From Spirosoma telluris (GTDB lineage: Bacteria; Bacteroidota; Bacteroidia; Cytophagales; Spirosomataceae), in the NCBI GenBank assembly GCA_003259005.1, contig QLII01000001.1, positions 4,232,501 through 4,296,500 of the forward strand: a DNA stretch of 64,000 nucleotides, in the 5' to 3' direction. Below are positions 49,743 to 59,593 of the stretch, piece by piece. The notes below the pieces were generated by a model. That model had not been told where the DNA came from and did not search any database. It was given only the letters and a program-made list of their open reading frames with translations. How positions within the stretch are numbered: position 1 is the stretch's first letter; each line of letters begins with the position of its first letter. The position numbers were made by a program, and so were the translations under genes.

Positions 49743-49846
49743 GATTTATAGTCCCTAAATAACTTTAGGCAGGAGTTAGCACCTTGCCATGTGGTAGGTT
49801 GCCAGTGGTTCACAGAGCCTGATCTCTCCCCACTTCTTTATAAATC
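49743..49846 (-). ncRNA. SAM-I (S-box) riboswitch
   Basis: On the minus strand the transcript reads GAUUUAUA...GGGGAGAGAUCAGGCUCUGUGA...CUGGCAACC...AAGGUGCUAACUCCUGC...UAUAAAUC. The GATTTATA/TATAAATC ends form P1 (49839-49846 with 49743-49750). The GAGATCAGGCTCTGTGA, GGCAACC and GGTGCTAACTCCTGC blocks are the conserved S-box core. It lies 254 nt upstream of the metY start and should lower metY-metX expression when SAM is high. Confidence 0.92.
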
Positions 49847-50008
49847 AACGCGCGCCGGTAAGGTCAATATGACGCGTAGCAATTGACTTGATTGCGCAAG
49901 TATACTAGCCAAACCGCGCGAATCCAAACGTCGTATGCTTTTTCTATCCGTTCGCACATTTTTTCTTATTTGTCAACCAGCAGTCATTCATCGCGTCAAT
50001 TCATTGTT

Positions 50009-50016
50009 TACTTTTG
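50009..50016 (+). promoter_or_regulatory. Candidate -7 box of the DUF721 gene
   Basis: TACTTTTG fits TAnnTTTG and lies 19 bp before the ATG at 50035. No clear -33 box. Confidence 0.35.
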
Positions 50017-50034
50017 CAGTAAGACACCCGCCCC

Positions 50035-50361
50035 ATGAATCAAACGTATCGCTATAACCGTGAAAATGCCACTCGCGTGGCTGGAGTCACGTCGTTGAAA
50101 GATGCCATTGGGCAGTTGTTGAAAGCTTATCAACTCCAGACTCGCTTTAACGAAACGTATCTGGAGGCTTTTTGGGGGCGTATGATGGGGCCCGCGATTG
50201 CCTCCCGTACCAATCGGCTTTATGTCCGCGATCGAAAACTTCACATTGAGATTGGTTCGGCTCCGCTTCGTAACGAACTTGTTAATGCCAAACAGAAACT
50301 CATTCAGTTAGTCAATAAAGACATGGGCTCTGATGTGATTGACGACGTAATATTCATTTAA
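50035..50361 (+). CDS. DUF721 (DciA-like) protein
   Basis: Protein of 108 residues of the DUF721 family, related to DciA, a loader of replicative helicase in many bacteria. Motifs are VTSLKDAIGQLLKAYQL, LEAFWGRMMGPAIASRTNRL and LHIEIGSAPLRNELVNAKQKLIQLVNK. Length is normal for the short form. The role in replication is family knowledge, not shown by context here. Confidence 0.85.
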   Translation: MNQTYRYNRENATRVAGVTSLKDAIGQLLKAYQLQTRFNETYLEAFWGRMMGPAIASRTNRLYVRDRKLHIEIGSAPLRNELVNAKQKLIQLVNKDMGSDVIDDVIFI

Positions 50362-50410
50362 AGTTCATTTACTGAAATAAGTCAGAATCTCTGACTTATT
50401 AATGAAGCAC

Positions 50411-51219
50411 TTACAAAGATACCTTCTCGTTCGTCAACTGGTTTGCAAACTCCCCCATTGTATTGAAATCGCCCAGTGGTTTCAAATAGCGCAACAGGTT
50501 TTCAACCCGGTCGAGGAGTTCATCCCGCGAATGCCTGCGCACGTAAGTCGGGATTTTCTGGTAACCCGACAGATCCGTAAATTCCCAGGGATGAACGTAC
50601 AGGTTCAGAAAACCATCGGCCTCCAGCGTTTGTCGACAGAGTAATTTGTAGTAAGCAAACGGGAAGTTCTTTAGGCTCAGCCAAAATAGCGGTAGCCGTA
50701 ATGTCGGAGTAACCGAAGCTGGAATTTGCCAGACGCCTACCTCCTGAAACGGATGCCGGGGCTCGCCCCAGTGATTGTATCGTCCCGGAAGCCAGGTAGG
50801 GTGTAACGACGAATTGTACTGATAACCAGCCTCGTGCACATCATTCGGATTAACATAACCCATTCGTGCCCGACGAAAACCGTTACAGGACGTTTTAATA
50901 ACGCTTCCAGAGCCAGGCGGGATTTGAGCAGGTCGGCCGGTTCGAAGGTTGTATGAAAATAGCCGTGCGACGCGATTTCATGTTTTTCGGCTAACTGCCG
51001 AATAAGCTCAGGCTCATGGAGGGCGTAATTGGCAGTGGTGAAAAGCGTGGTGCGGGCACCTACTGCATCAAATCGCTGAGCCAGTAACCTTAACCCACGC
51101 GTTGAAACGGCCACTTGTTCACTCAGAGGAATGTTGTGACCGAATTCAACGGCAGTATCAAATTCTTCTACATCAACGGTGAATAAAATATCTCGTCCAC
51201 CTCGGTTGGGGATTGCCAT
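50411..51219 (-). CDS. Polysaccharide deacetylase (1-bp frame break)
   Basis: NodB-type carbohydrate deacetylase of 269 residues after adding one base at 50880-50881, giving PVTGFRRARMGYVNPNDV across the junction. The start at 51219 (MAIPNRGGRDILFTVDVEEFD) overlaps the upstream glycosyltransferase by about 52 bp. Motifs are FTVDVEEFD (metal Asp), IASHGYFHTTF (metal His) and the repaired FRRAR segment. It is translationally linked to the glycosyltransferase and probably edits the same glycan. Confidence 0.85.
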
Positions 51220-52168
51220 GTTGTTACAGTCTCCTCGATCTCGCTCGTATCGCCGATGATATAGGCAGGTCGTCCTTTCACTTCGACGAACGTTTTGCCC
51301 AAATATACACCGATAATGCCAATCATTATGAACTGTACACCACCAATCAGGACCAGCAATAAGACCAGGGTTGTCCAACCCGATACAGTGGCATTTGTAA
51401 AATAGTGTTCATATAGAGCTTCAGCCCCAAATAAACTGGCGAGCAGAAACATCCCAAAACCAAGCAATACCGACAGATACAGGGGTCGAGTCGAAAAAGA
51501 CGTAATACCCATAGCGGCCAGTTGCAGCATTTTCCGGAATGAGTATTTAGAACGACCGGCATAACGGGCGGCTGGTTCGTAAAGAATCCGGCACTGTCGG
51601 AAACCGACCCACGAGATGGCCCCCGTAGAAACAGGTCGTTTTCTTTAAATTGCTTAAGCGTGTTTACCACTTTTCGGTCGAGTAACCGGAAGTCAGCAGC
51701 CCCATCTTCAATTTGCAGATTCGAGACGTTACGCAGGATTTTATAGAAATACTTCGATGTCGTACGTTTAAACCACGACAGTTTAGGATCAGGCCGCCGA
51801 ACCGTGTAAACCACTTCATAGCCTTCACGCCATTTAGCCACAAGGGCTGGAATCAGTTCGGGGGGATGTTGCAGATCAGCATCGAGACAGATTACAGCGT
51901 CACCACGAGCGTTGTCATATCCTGCTCGCAAGGCCATCTGGTGACCAAAATTCCGGGAAAACGAAAGGAAACGAACTACCGGATACTCTTGACTTAATTG
52001 CCGAAGCACATAACGAGTCTGATCTGAACTACCGTCATCAACAATCAGAATTTCGTAGGATTCATACTGTGCCATAACAGCCATTAGCCGATGAACCAGT
52101 ACAGGTAAATTCTCTTCCTCGTTAAAAGCTGGCACGACCAAACTGATCATACCTGAATGAAATTTCAT
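51168..52168 (-). CDS. Glycosyltransferase family 2, polyprenyl-phosphate type (1-bp frame break)
   Basis: GT2 of the dolichol-phosphate mannose synthase/GtrB type, 333 residues after adding one base to the run 51620-51624. Motifs are SLVVPAFNEEENLPVLV, IVDDGSSDQT, DADLQHPPEL and the repaired ENDLFLRGAISWVGFRQ. Two C-terminal membrane helices (LSVLLGFGMFLLASLFG and TLVLLLVLIGGVQFIMIG) anchor it. It probably transfers a sugar to undecaprenyl phosphate. It overlaps the deacetylase gene. Confidence 0.9.
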
Positions 52169-52645
52169 AGTTTATTGATTAGCCAAGACCGTTACGGAGC
52201 GGGATTTCGTTAAAATCGGGTTAAATATAGGTATATCTACCTAACAATCCTAAACAAGCAACAATACATGATGAAATCTTTATTTTACACGACTCACACG
52301 CTATCCAGTTATAGCTGACTATAAGGCAAATCGAATTATAATTCACACCAACTCGTCTAAAAGCATCTCTCCAGTTTGCCTTCAGATTAATGATTCCGTA
52401 ACACCAGGCACTATGATGAGTACCCATGCTAGCCTTGCTCTGGCAATTAAATAAGCCGTTGAATAGTTCCTAACCGTGACGATTAGCCCATCAAGCTAAA
52501 TAGAAACGATCAAGGGCCGCTATTTTATATAAAACATGATTTCAATAAATACCTCACTTAATAGGCCAAAACCGTAGTTCAGGCTAACTTTGTTTTATCG
52601 CCTTCCACAGTCCATACGATTTGTTTACAACCGGATTAGCAACTC
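52169..52645. other. Intergenic region of 477 bp
   Basis: Divergent spacer between the glycosyltransferase and the CocE hydrolase. It holds a short palindrome TAGGTA-TATC-TACCTA (52228-52243) close to the glycosyltransferase start and a candidate plus-strand promoter (52585). No gene seen. Confidence 0.5.
52585..52592 (+). promoter_or_regulatory. Candidate -7 box of the CocE gene
   Basis: TAACTTTG fits TAnnTTTG and lies about 54 bp before the ATG at 52646. No clear -33 box. Confidence 0.35.
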
Positions 52646-54573
52646 ATGAAAATTACTACTCATCAACTTGTAAAGCAGAAACAAACTGTAACAGGTATCA
52701 TTCTGTGCCTTGTATTGACAATGCTGGCTCAGCACCTGGCGGCTCAGGGGCCGGCAGTAAACAAAGCCGATTCAGCCTATGTCCGTGAAAACTACACGAA
52801 GCTGGAGCGCATGGTTCCAATGCGGGACGGCATAAAGCTGTTCACATCGATTTACGTGCCTAAGAGTACCGATCAGAAGTATCCAATCATGCTGGATCGT
52901 ACACCTTATAGCGTGGCACCTTATGGAGAGGACAAATACAAAACATCGATTGGTCCATCTATGCTTTTTGCGCGGGATGGCTACATCATCGTCTATCAGG
53001 ATGTACGGGTAAGTATATGTCAGAAGGGGATTTTGTGGCGGTGCGGCCTTATATCCCTCATAAGAAAAAGAAGACCGACATCGACGAAATTTCTGACACC
53101 TACGATACCATCGACTGGCTGCTCAAAAATATTCCAAACAACAACGGGCGCGTAGGTACCTGGGGTATATCGGCACCCGGTTTTTACACGACAACAACCA
53201 TCATTGACGCGCACCCAGCACTTAAAGCGGCTTCACCTCAAGCACCTGTAACAGACTGGTTTATGGGCGACGATCGGCACCATAATGGCGCATTTTTCCT
53301 GATGGGCACCTTTTCGTTTCTTTCTTCTTATGGCCAGCCTCGCCCTGTCCCTACGCCCAAGAATAGTCCTGGCTTTTCGGCTTTTGGCACACCAAGTGGT
53401 TATGAGTTTTACATGAATCTGGGACCTATCAAAAACGCCAATGAGCGGATTTTCAAAGGCAAGAATCTCATCTGGAATGAGATGATGGATCACGAAGCCT
53501 ATGATGAATTCTGGCAGGCTCGCACGCCCGTTCCTTATCTTAAGAACATCAAACCGGCTGTCATGACCGTTGGGGGCTGGTTCGATCAGGAGGATTTATA
53601 TGGCCCGCTTAATGTATACGCCGGTATTGAGCGGAACAATCCACAGTCGCCCAACTTATTGATTATGGGCCCCTGGATTCATGGTGGCTGGTCGCGTGGG
53701 CCGGGCGAAATACTGGGCAATATTCGCTTTGGCAGCAAAACTTCAGAGTTTTACCGGGAAACCATCGAATTTCCTTTCTTCGGTCATTACCTAAAAGACA
53801 AACCCGATCCACAGCTTCCTAAAGCTTATATTTTTGATACGGGTGCCAATCAATGGCACAAGTACGATCAATGGCCTCCCAAGACGGCTCAGGAGAAAAA
53901 ACTCTTCTTCCATCCGAACGGAAAACTATCGTTCGATCCACCTCAAACCAGCCCGACTCCGTTTGACGAGTACGTGAGCGACCCTAAAAAACCGGTTCCT
54001 TATTCATCAGAAATTCGGAACATCCGGGGCAGTGATTTCATGTACGAAGACCAGCGCTTTGCGGCTACGCGTCCCGACGTAATGGTCTACGAATCGGATA
54101 CCTTAACGGAAGATATGACCATTGCCGGAAATGTCCTGGCCGATCTGTTCGTTTCTACCACCGGCACCGATGCCGATTTTGTGGTTAAACTGATTGATGT
54201 CTACCCGGCCAATGCGCCGAACAACAGCCCAATTGCCACGACAAAAATGGGCGGGTTTCAACTACTGGTACGGGGTGAAGTAATGCGGGCCAAGTTCCGA
54301 AACAGCTTTTCAAAGCCTGAAGCCATGAAGCCGGGCGAGGTCACGGAAGTAAAGTTCAACATGCAGGATGCGGCTCATACCTTCAAAAAAGGTCATAAAG
54401 TAATGGTACAGGTTCAAAGCTCCTGGTTCCCACTGGTCGATCGTAATCCGCAGACGTTTGTCAATATTTATAAGGCAACCGAAGCCGACTTCCAGAAAGC
54501 AACCCACCGGGTGTATTTTTCACCTCAACAGCCTTCAAGTGTCATGGTGAGTGTGCTTAAAGACCCTAATTGA
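52646..54573 (+). CDS. CocE/NonD family (S15) hydrolase, secreted (1-bp frame break)
   Basis: Serine hydrolase of the X-Pro dipeptidyl-peptidase/cocaine esterase family, 642 residues after adding one G at 53007-53009 (VYQDVRGKYMSEGDFVAVRP). A signal peptide (TGIILCLVLTMLAQHLAAQ) is present. The nucleophile motif is WGISAPGFYT, with Ala where the family usually has Tyr. The acid is in GWFDQEDLYGP and the His in GPWIHGGWSRGPGE. The C-terminal jelly-roll domain is present (DLFVSTTGTDADFVVKLIDVYP). It cleaves esters or amides in the periplasm; the substrate is unknown. Confidence 0.88.
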
Positions 54574-54584
54574 TAGTCAGGATA

Positions 54585-55565
54585 TTACTCAACAAAGCTC
54601 CGTTTGCTAGTAGCGGTTTCGGTTGGAAAATCGGCTGGAATCGGAATATCGACTTTGCCGGTGGCAGCCCACTGAGCGCCCCGTTGTAGACAGGTGATAA
54701 ATCCAACGCATTCGACTGAATAATCGACATGGCCCAGGGGAGTGTGAAAAATCCGGCCTTTTCCGTAGTTGATTGTCATCAGCATAGGCTCGTTTCGGTC
54801 GGTGCCTTTATTCTCTTTTGATGAGTAAGCCGTTGCCAGCACGGTCATGTTTTCGGCGGGCCCGCGCAGGCGGTCATACATCTCATCTTTGGTGTGCATC
54901 CAGGTTAGTGGCATACCTTTCGTAATGGGATGGTTAGCTTCCCGAACGGTTATCAGGAATTCGTTCTGGGCACCATGTGATCCGGCACGGCCGGGCTGTG
55001 GATCTCTGATTAGTTTTCCCTCGTTATCGTAATACACAAACGGGCCGTCTTTTTCGGTACGGTCCCCCCAACCACCGAGACCGATCATTTTGTTGTAGGC
55101 GGGCCACATGGGAAACGAATTATCAGCCGCGTGGACTACAACCAGGCCACCCCCTTTTTTGATGAAGTTCTCAAAATCGGCCTGGGTTTCGTCGGACCAG
55201 GGAGCGGCATTCCAGCCAAAATTGCAGACGACGAGATCGTACTTCGAGAAGTCAGGGTGGAAGCTGGAGTCTGCCCTGGCTTTGGGTAAGGCTTTGGTTT
55301 CAGGAACACCCGGAATTTTATACTTTTCAATCAGGTCAGCTCCGTTCCAGGTATAATAAGACCGCTTTACATCGACCGAAAACTTACCTGTTTCTTCGAG
55401 GTAGCGCTTCATCATAAACGTGATTTTAGGCCATTGCTCATGGTTATTCTGTCCATCAACAATTAACGTCCGAATGATTTTAGCCTTCCCTTTTTGGGGT
55501 GATTGAGCCAGCATCATATTGCCGGTAACGACGATCAGTACGAGAAGAGCGTATAGCGATTTCAT
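54585..55565 (-). CDS. ThuA domain protein, secreted
   Basis: Protein of 326 residues with a signal peptide (KSLYALLVLIVVTGNMMLAQ) from the ATG at 55565, chosen over an upstream ATG because of the signal. The ThuA/class I amidotransferase-like fold is seen in RTLIVDGQNNHEQWPKITFMM, YDLVVCNFGWNAAPWSDETQADFENFIKKGGGLVVVHAADNSFP and GKGRIFHTPLGHVDYS. ThuA proteins are linked to trehalose or other sugar use, but in this phylum their role is unproven. It converges on the CocE gene with an 11-bp gap. Confidence 0.88.
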   Translation of the reverse strand: MKSLYALLVLIVVTGNMMLAQSPQKGKAKIIRTLIVDGQNNHEQWPKITFMMKRYLEETGKFSVDVKRSYYTWNGADLIEKYKIPGVPETKALPKARADSSFHPDFSKYDLVVCNFGWNAAPWSDETQADFENFIKKGGGLVVVHAADNSFPMWPAYNKMIGLGGWGDRTEKDGPFVYYDNEGKLIRDPQPGRAGSHGAQNEFLITVREANHPITKGMPLTWMHTKDEMYDRLRGPAENMTVLATAYSSKENKGTDRNEPMLMTINYGKGRIFHTPLGHVDYSVECVGFITCLQRGAQWAATGKVDIPIPADFPTETATSKRSFVE

Positions 55566-55810
55566 AAATTTTTGGTTGACGATACGGAGCATAACAACTA
55601 TGGATATTCAGCAAGGGGTTCTACAGTTGCTACTTCTTCAAAACAAGTAATGGCTTGAATCTACTTTAGTGTTAGGCTATCCCTGGCATTCCACAGCAGT
55701 TAAGTTCCTCAATTCTTTTTTACACAAAAGAAAGCTGTTTAGGATTTACTTTTTAATGAATCAGTGTTTGGCTTTGCGTAAAGAACCTCTGTGCTGACTG
55801 AACCTTACCG

Positions 55811-57412
55811 CTATTCCACTGGCTGAACCAGCGTAAGCCGCGCAGCTTCGAGATCGAGTTCCTGCTCCATTTTACGAAGGACATCTACATCCAGCAAACT
55901 ACTCTGACGCTGCTCCATCAAGACTGTCCGCTCAACGTCGATTAGCTCCAGCTGAAGCCGGATGGCTTGCTGATAAAGTTCGGCGGGTCGCTGGGCGTTG
56001 TCCGATGCCCGAAGCATGCCACTCAATTCATTGATTTTCAACTCATATTCATTTTTCACGTAGCTCAGCACATCATCATGAACGGAACCCGCCGAATGGT
56101 TGGCTTCGATGTGAGTGATTACCTGAAGGGCCATTTTCCGTCGAAGCTTGCGTTCTTCGCTCTTTTCGTCAATCTGCTCCCGAACATTCAGCGCTTCAAC
56201 GATCACTGGCAAGGTTAGTCCCTGAACAACCAGCGTGATCAAAATGACAATGAACGTAATAAACAGAATCAGGTCACGGGCTGGGAAGGGTTCCCCATTG
56301 GGCAGCGTAGTGGGTAATGCCAGGGCACCTGCCAGCGAAACCACCCCTCGCATACCTGCCCAGCCAATCACCGCCACCTGTTGCCAGCTCGGTTTGGCCT
56401 CCCGTTTCCGAATGCGGGCACTTAGCCAGCGAGGAATATAGGCTCCCGGAAATACCCACACAATTCGACACACAATAGCCACGGCGCTAATGAGTAACCC
56501 ATACATAACCGACTCGGGCAGAGAGTATCCATTTAGATTGGAAACGATCATGGGTAATTGCAGGCCAATCAGAATAAATACCAGGCCATTTAGTAGAAAA
56601 ACGACGATCTCCCAAACCGAATTGACCTGTAACCGGCTGTGGTAGGAAAACAACTCCGATGTACGAGCCGACAGGAAAAGCCCGGTTGCAACGGCTGAGA
56701 GAACCCCGGAAAGATGAAAGTTTTCGGCAATCAGGTAGGCTCCGTAGGGCGTCAGCAGGGTAATGGCCGTACTGATAACAGCGTCTTTACTAATGATTCG
56801 GTGTACCCAAAGCATAATCCAGCCAATCAGCAACCCGATGGCTACGCTAACGATAGCAATACCCACAAACTGAAGCCCGGCCTCCCACAATACAAACCGA
56901 TTCGTTAGAATGGCCACCAGACCATAGCGGTAAATAATGAGGCTGGTAGCGTCATTCACCAAACTTTCCCCTTCCAGCACGGTCGTGATGCGCTTAGGCA
57001 CATTCAGGCCACGCATCACTGATGAAGCGGCAACCGCGTCGGGAGGGGCAATGATGGCACCGAGTAAATACCCCTGAGCCAGCGAAAAGTCCGGAATGAC
57101 CGCGTGGGCGACCAAAGCCACCACCGTAGAGGTAAACAGCACCAGCCCAACGGCCAGCATTGAAACCGAACGGCTATAGAGTTTCAATTCGACATTGTCG
57201 ATTTGCCAGGCAGCTGCATAGAGCAAAGGAGGGAGAAAGATTAAGAAGACGGCATCAGGCGACAGTATGTCCGATGGTAAACCAGGTATCCAGCCAACAA
57301 GCAATCCGACAATAACCAGCAAAATTGGGTACGATAATCGGAACCGCCGGGCCACTACAGCCAGCAGCGTTGTTAAACCAAGTAGCCCCGTTACAATTTC
57401 AATTGGGTGCAT
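55811..57412 (-). CDS. Na+/H+ antiporter, CPA1 family
   Basis: Membrane antiporter of 533 residues from the ATG at 57412 (MHPIEIVTGLLGLTTLL). About 12 hydrophobic helices are visible. Family motifs are VFLIFLPPLLYAAAWQ, GAIIAPPDAVAASSVMRGL, LEGESLVNDATSLI (the ion-binding region) and GWAGMRGVVSLAGALALP. A charged cytoplasmic C-terminal domain of about 130 residues follows. It exchanges protons for Na+ or K+. It is divergently transcribed from a K+ channel gene, suggesting a shared role in ion or pH balance. Confidence 0.92.
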   Translation of the reverse strand: MHPIEIVTGLLGLTTLLAVVARRFRLSYPILLVIVGLLVGWIPGLPSDILSPDAVFLIFLPPLLYAAAWQIDNVELKLYSRSVSMLAVGLVLFTSTVVALVAHAVIPDFSLAQGYLLGAIIAPPDAVAASSVMRGLNVPKRITTVLEGESLVNDATSLIIYRYGLVAILTNRFVLWEAGLQFVGIAIVSVAIGLLIGWIMLWVHRIISKDAVISTAITLLTPYGAYLIAENFHLSGVLSAVATGLFLSARTSELFSYHSRLQVNSVWEIVVFLLNGLVFILIGLQLPMIVSNLNGYSLPESVMYGLLISAVAIVCRIVWVFPGAYIPRWLSARIRKREAKPSWQQVAVIGWAGMRGVVSLAGALALPTTLPNGEPFPARDLILFITFIVILITLVVQGLTLPVIVEALNVREQIDEKSEERKLRRKMALQVITHIEANHSAGSVHDDVLSYVKNEYELKINELSGMLRASDNAQRPAELYQQAIRLQLELIDVERTVLMEQRQSSLLDVDVLRKMEQELDLEAARLTLVQPVE

Positions 57413-57468
57413 CGTGTGAACAGAATGGGATATGATTCGGGTTATGCAAGAGCCGGACAAATTAGCGA

Positions 57469-57476
57469 TAACTTTG
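57469..57476 (+). promoter_or_regulatory. Candidate -7 box of the Kir gene
   Basis: TAACTTTG fits TAnnTTTG and lies 47 bp before the ATG at 57524, within the 111-bp divergent gap. No clear -33 box. Confidence 0.35.
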
Positions 57477-57523
57477 CTAACAACCCTACTCGGTTTGTAT
57501 GCTTAGTAACAAACCTCTACACT

Positions 57524-58510
57524 ATGAATTCATCGACTCGCCAACTTACCAACCACACGCCCCAAAACAGCCAGTTGGTTGAGCAGGAAGAAAAGCGTCC
57601 CGACCTAGGTTTCGGCACGAAATTAACCGATTCAAAGGTACGGCTGGTTAATCAGGATGGTAGTTTTAATCTGGCCCGAACGAACGGCTCTCTTTGGGAT
57701 CGGTTGAATATTTACAATCGACTGATTACCATGAGCTGGGTACAGTTTTTTAGCTGGATCTTAGCGGCTTATCTGTTCACCAATACCCTATTTGCGGGAA
57801 TTTATTTATTAGCCGATGCCAGTACGCTTATTGGTATCGCCGACGAAAAGCTAAACGGCCCTTTCTGGAAGTGCTTCTTTTTTAGTTCGCAAACCCTTAC
57901 CACAGTGGGTTACGGCCATATTTCGCCCAATAGTTTTTTAACCAGTTCCATTGCGGCTTTCGAATCCATGATTGGGTTACTAGCCTTTGCCCTGGCCACT
58001 GGTCTTCTCTATGGACGGTTTTCGCGGCCAGTAGCGCACATTCGTTTCTCGAAGCAATCCGTTTTTGCCCCTTATCTGGATGTAAACGCCTGGATGTTTC
58101 GGATCATTAATACCCGCGCCAACCAGCTTATCAATTTAGAGATTACGGCAACCCTGTCTCGGCTGGAACCCAAAGGCGATGGAACACTTACCCGAAAATA
58201 TTATGCGCTCAATTTTGAACGGAATAAAGTAGCTTTCTTTCCGGCAAACTGGACGCTGGTTCATCCTATTACCGAGAAAAGTCCGTTTTATGGCCGCACG
58301 CCCGAAGAACTCGAACAATCGGACACGGAAATCCTGATTTCCTTTCAGGCGCTGGACGATACGTTTGTGCAGAGCGTTCATACACGCTTCTCCTACCGAT
58401 ACGACGAGATACGCTGGGGTCATAAATTCCGACCTATGTTTGATGGTGATCAGCAAACCAGACTCGACCTGGATAAACTCGACGAAACCGAAGAAGTTGA
58501 CCTGAATTGA
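57524..58510 (+). CDS. Inward-rectifier potassium channel (KirBac type)
   Basis: Channel of 328 residues from the ATG at 57524; a longer upstream reading overlaps the divergent promoter region. Outer helix (FFSWILAAYLFTNTLFAGIYLL), pore helix and selectivity filter TVGYG (127-131, in LTTVGYGHISP) and inner helix (SMIGLLAFALATGLLYGRF) are followed by a cytoplasmic IRK domain (RPVAHIRFSKQSVFAPYLD...). It conducts K+ across the inner membrane. A hairpin follows the stop. Confidence 0.92.
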   Translation: MNSSTRQLTNHTPQNSQLVEQEEKRPDLGFGTKLTDSKVRLVNQDGSFNLARTNGSLWDRLNIYNRLITMSWVQFFSWILAAYLFTNTLFAGIYLLADASTLIGIADEKLNGPFWKCFFFSSQTLTTVGYGHISPNSFLTSSIAAFESMIGLLAFALATGLLYGRFSRPVAHIRFSKQSVFAPYLDVNAWMFRIINTRANQLINLEITATLSRLEPKGDGTLTRKYYALNFERNKVAFFPANWTLVHPITEKSPFYGRTPEELEQSDTEILISFQALDDTFVQSVHTRFSYRYDEIRWGHKFRPMFDGDQQTRLDLDKLDETEEVDLN

Positions 58511-58516
58511 TATATA

Positions 58517-58586
58517 GTTTGACGTCTGTAGTTTGAGGTTTGAGGTTGGTCGCCAGTCCTCAAACCTCGAACTACAGACGTCAAAC
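58517..58586 (+). terminator. 29-bp inverted repeat, GTTTGACGTCTGTAG words
   Basis: Arms 58517-58545 and 58558-58586 match at 28 of 29 positions with a 12-nt loop, 7 bases after the Kir stop. Almost the same arms recur at 60383-60484. Confidence 0.85.
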
Positions 58587-58610
58587 GTCAAATTACAAAC
58601 CCTAACCTGA

Positions 58611-59533
58611 ATGCTCCCCCTTTTCTACGTCCCGGCGATACGGTCGGTGTTGTGGCTCCTGCCAGTTGGTTTCCTTATGCAGAATTAGCCGAGGGGCTAC
58701 GAATTCTGCGCGACGATTGGCATCTCAACGTCATTGAAGGCGAAAGTCTGCACGCCATCGACGGCCCTTTCGCTGGTTCTGACGATCTACGCCGGGCCGA
58801 TCTTCAACGCCTGTTCGATGATCCAACGGTGCGGGCCGTATTTGCCGCTCGTGGTGGCTATGGCTGTTATCGCATTGCCGACGATCTGGATTTATCGGGC
58901 CTACAAGCCAATCCAAAGTGGCTCGTGGGTTTCAGTGATGTAACAGTACTCCTGAGTTTATTGCAAAACTATGGCCTTGTGAGTCTACACGGCTTAATGC
59001 CCCGGCAGTTTGGCGATCCAGCCCGCGCGGCCTCGCAGGAATCCGTTCGGCAATGGTTATTTGGCGAGTTTCCGGCAAATTACGTTGTACCAGCGCATCC
59101 GCTTAACCGGCTGGGTCATGCGAAAGGAACGCTCGTTGGTGGCAACTTAACCATGCTTGTCAACTCAATCGGCACGCCCACTGATCTGGATTTCGAAGGA
59201 AAAATTCTTTTCATCGAAGACGTCGACGAAACCTTTTTCTCCCTTGACCGAATGATGACCCAACTCCGACGCTCAGGCCGATTAGCCAAGCTGGCAGGCC
59301 TGGTCGTTGGTCAATTTACAGACATGAGAAGCAACCAATCGCTGCCGTTTGGGAAAGATGCCTTCGAGATTATTGCCGACACTATTTCAGCGTATTCCTA
59401 TCCCGTTCTGTTCGATTTCCCGGCTGGTCACATTGAGTTTAACCTGGCGCTTCCCATTGGAAAATCAGTAGAGTTGGTAGTTGAGACAGGAAATGCACGT
59501 ATTGATTTTCTTTCGACAGGATTAACAGGATAA
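58611..59533 (+). CDS. LD-carboxypeptidase, S66 family (1-bp frame break at start)
   Basis: Serine peptidase of 307 residues that trims L,D bonds in peptidoglycan peptides. The ATG at 58611 is followed by a five-C run; adding one C gives MLPPFLRPGDTVGVVAPASW, the normal family start. Without it only an internal GTG at 58652 is open. Motifs are FAARGGYGCYRIADDLD, WLVGFSDVTVLLSLLQNYGL (nucleophile Ser in GFSD), FIEDVDETFFSLDRMM (catalytic Glu) and FPAGHIEFNLALPIG (catalytic His). It ends inside a hairpin arm, which encodes its last residues STGLTG. Confidence 0.9.
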
Positions 59534-59588
59534 AACAGGATTGAAGTACGGGCAAAAATCCTGTTTTATCCTGTTAATCCTGTCGAAA
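59511..59588 (+). terminator. 32-bp perfect inverted repeat, ACAGGATTAACAGGAT words
   Basis: Arms 59511-59542 and 59557-59588 are perfect complements (32 bp) with a 14-nt loop. The left arm carries the LD-carboxypeptidase stop codon (59531-59533); the right arm ends 5 bases before the SDR start codon. Confidence 0.88.
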
Positions 59589-59593
59589 AACTT

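Larger units (their letters stand above)
49490..50034. other. Intergenic region of 545 bp, metY leader
   Basis: A divergent spacer between metY and the DUF721 gene. It holds the SAM riboswitch (49743-49846) and, on the plus strand, a candidate promoter (50009). Between riboswitch and metY lies about 250 bp of untranslated leader with a short GGCCCATAGGGCC hairpin and no convincing gene. Confidence 0.7.

Noticed and set aside
49625..49813. 62-residue minus-strand frame in the metY leader
   Set aside because: It runs through the riboswitch core and has no protein-like features.
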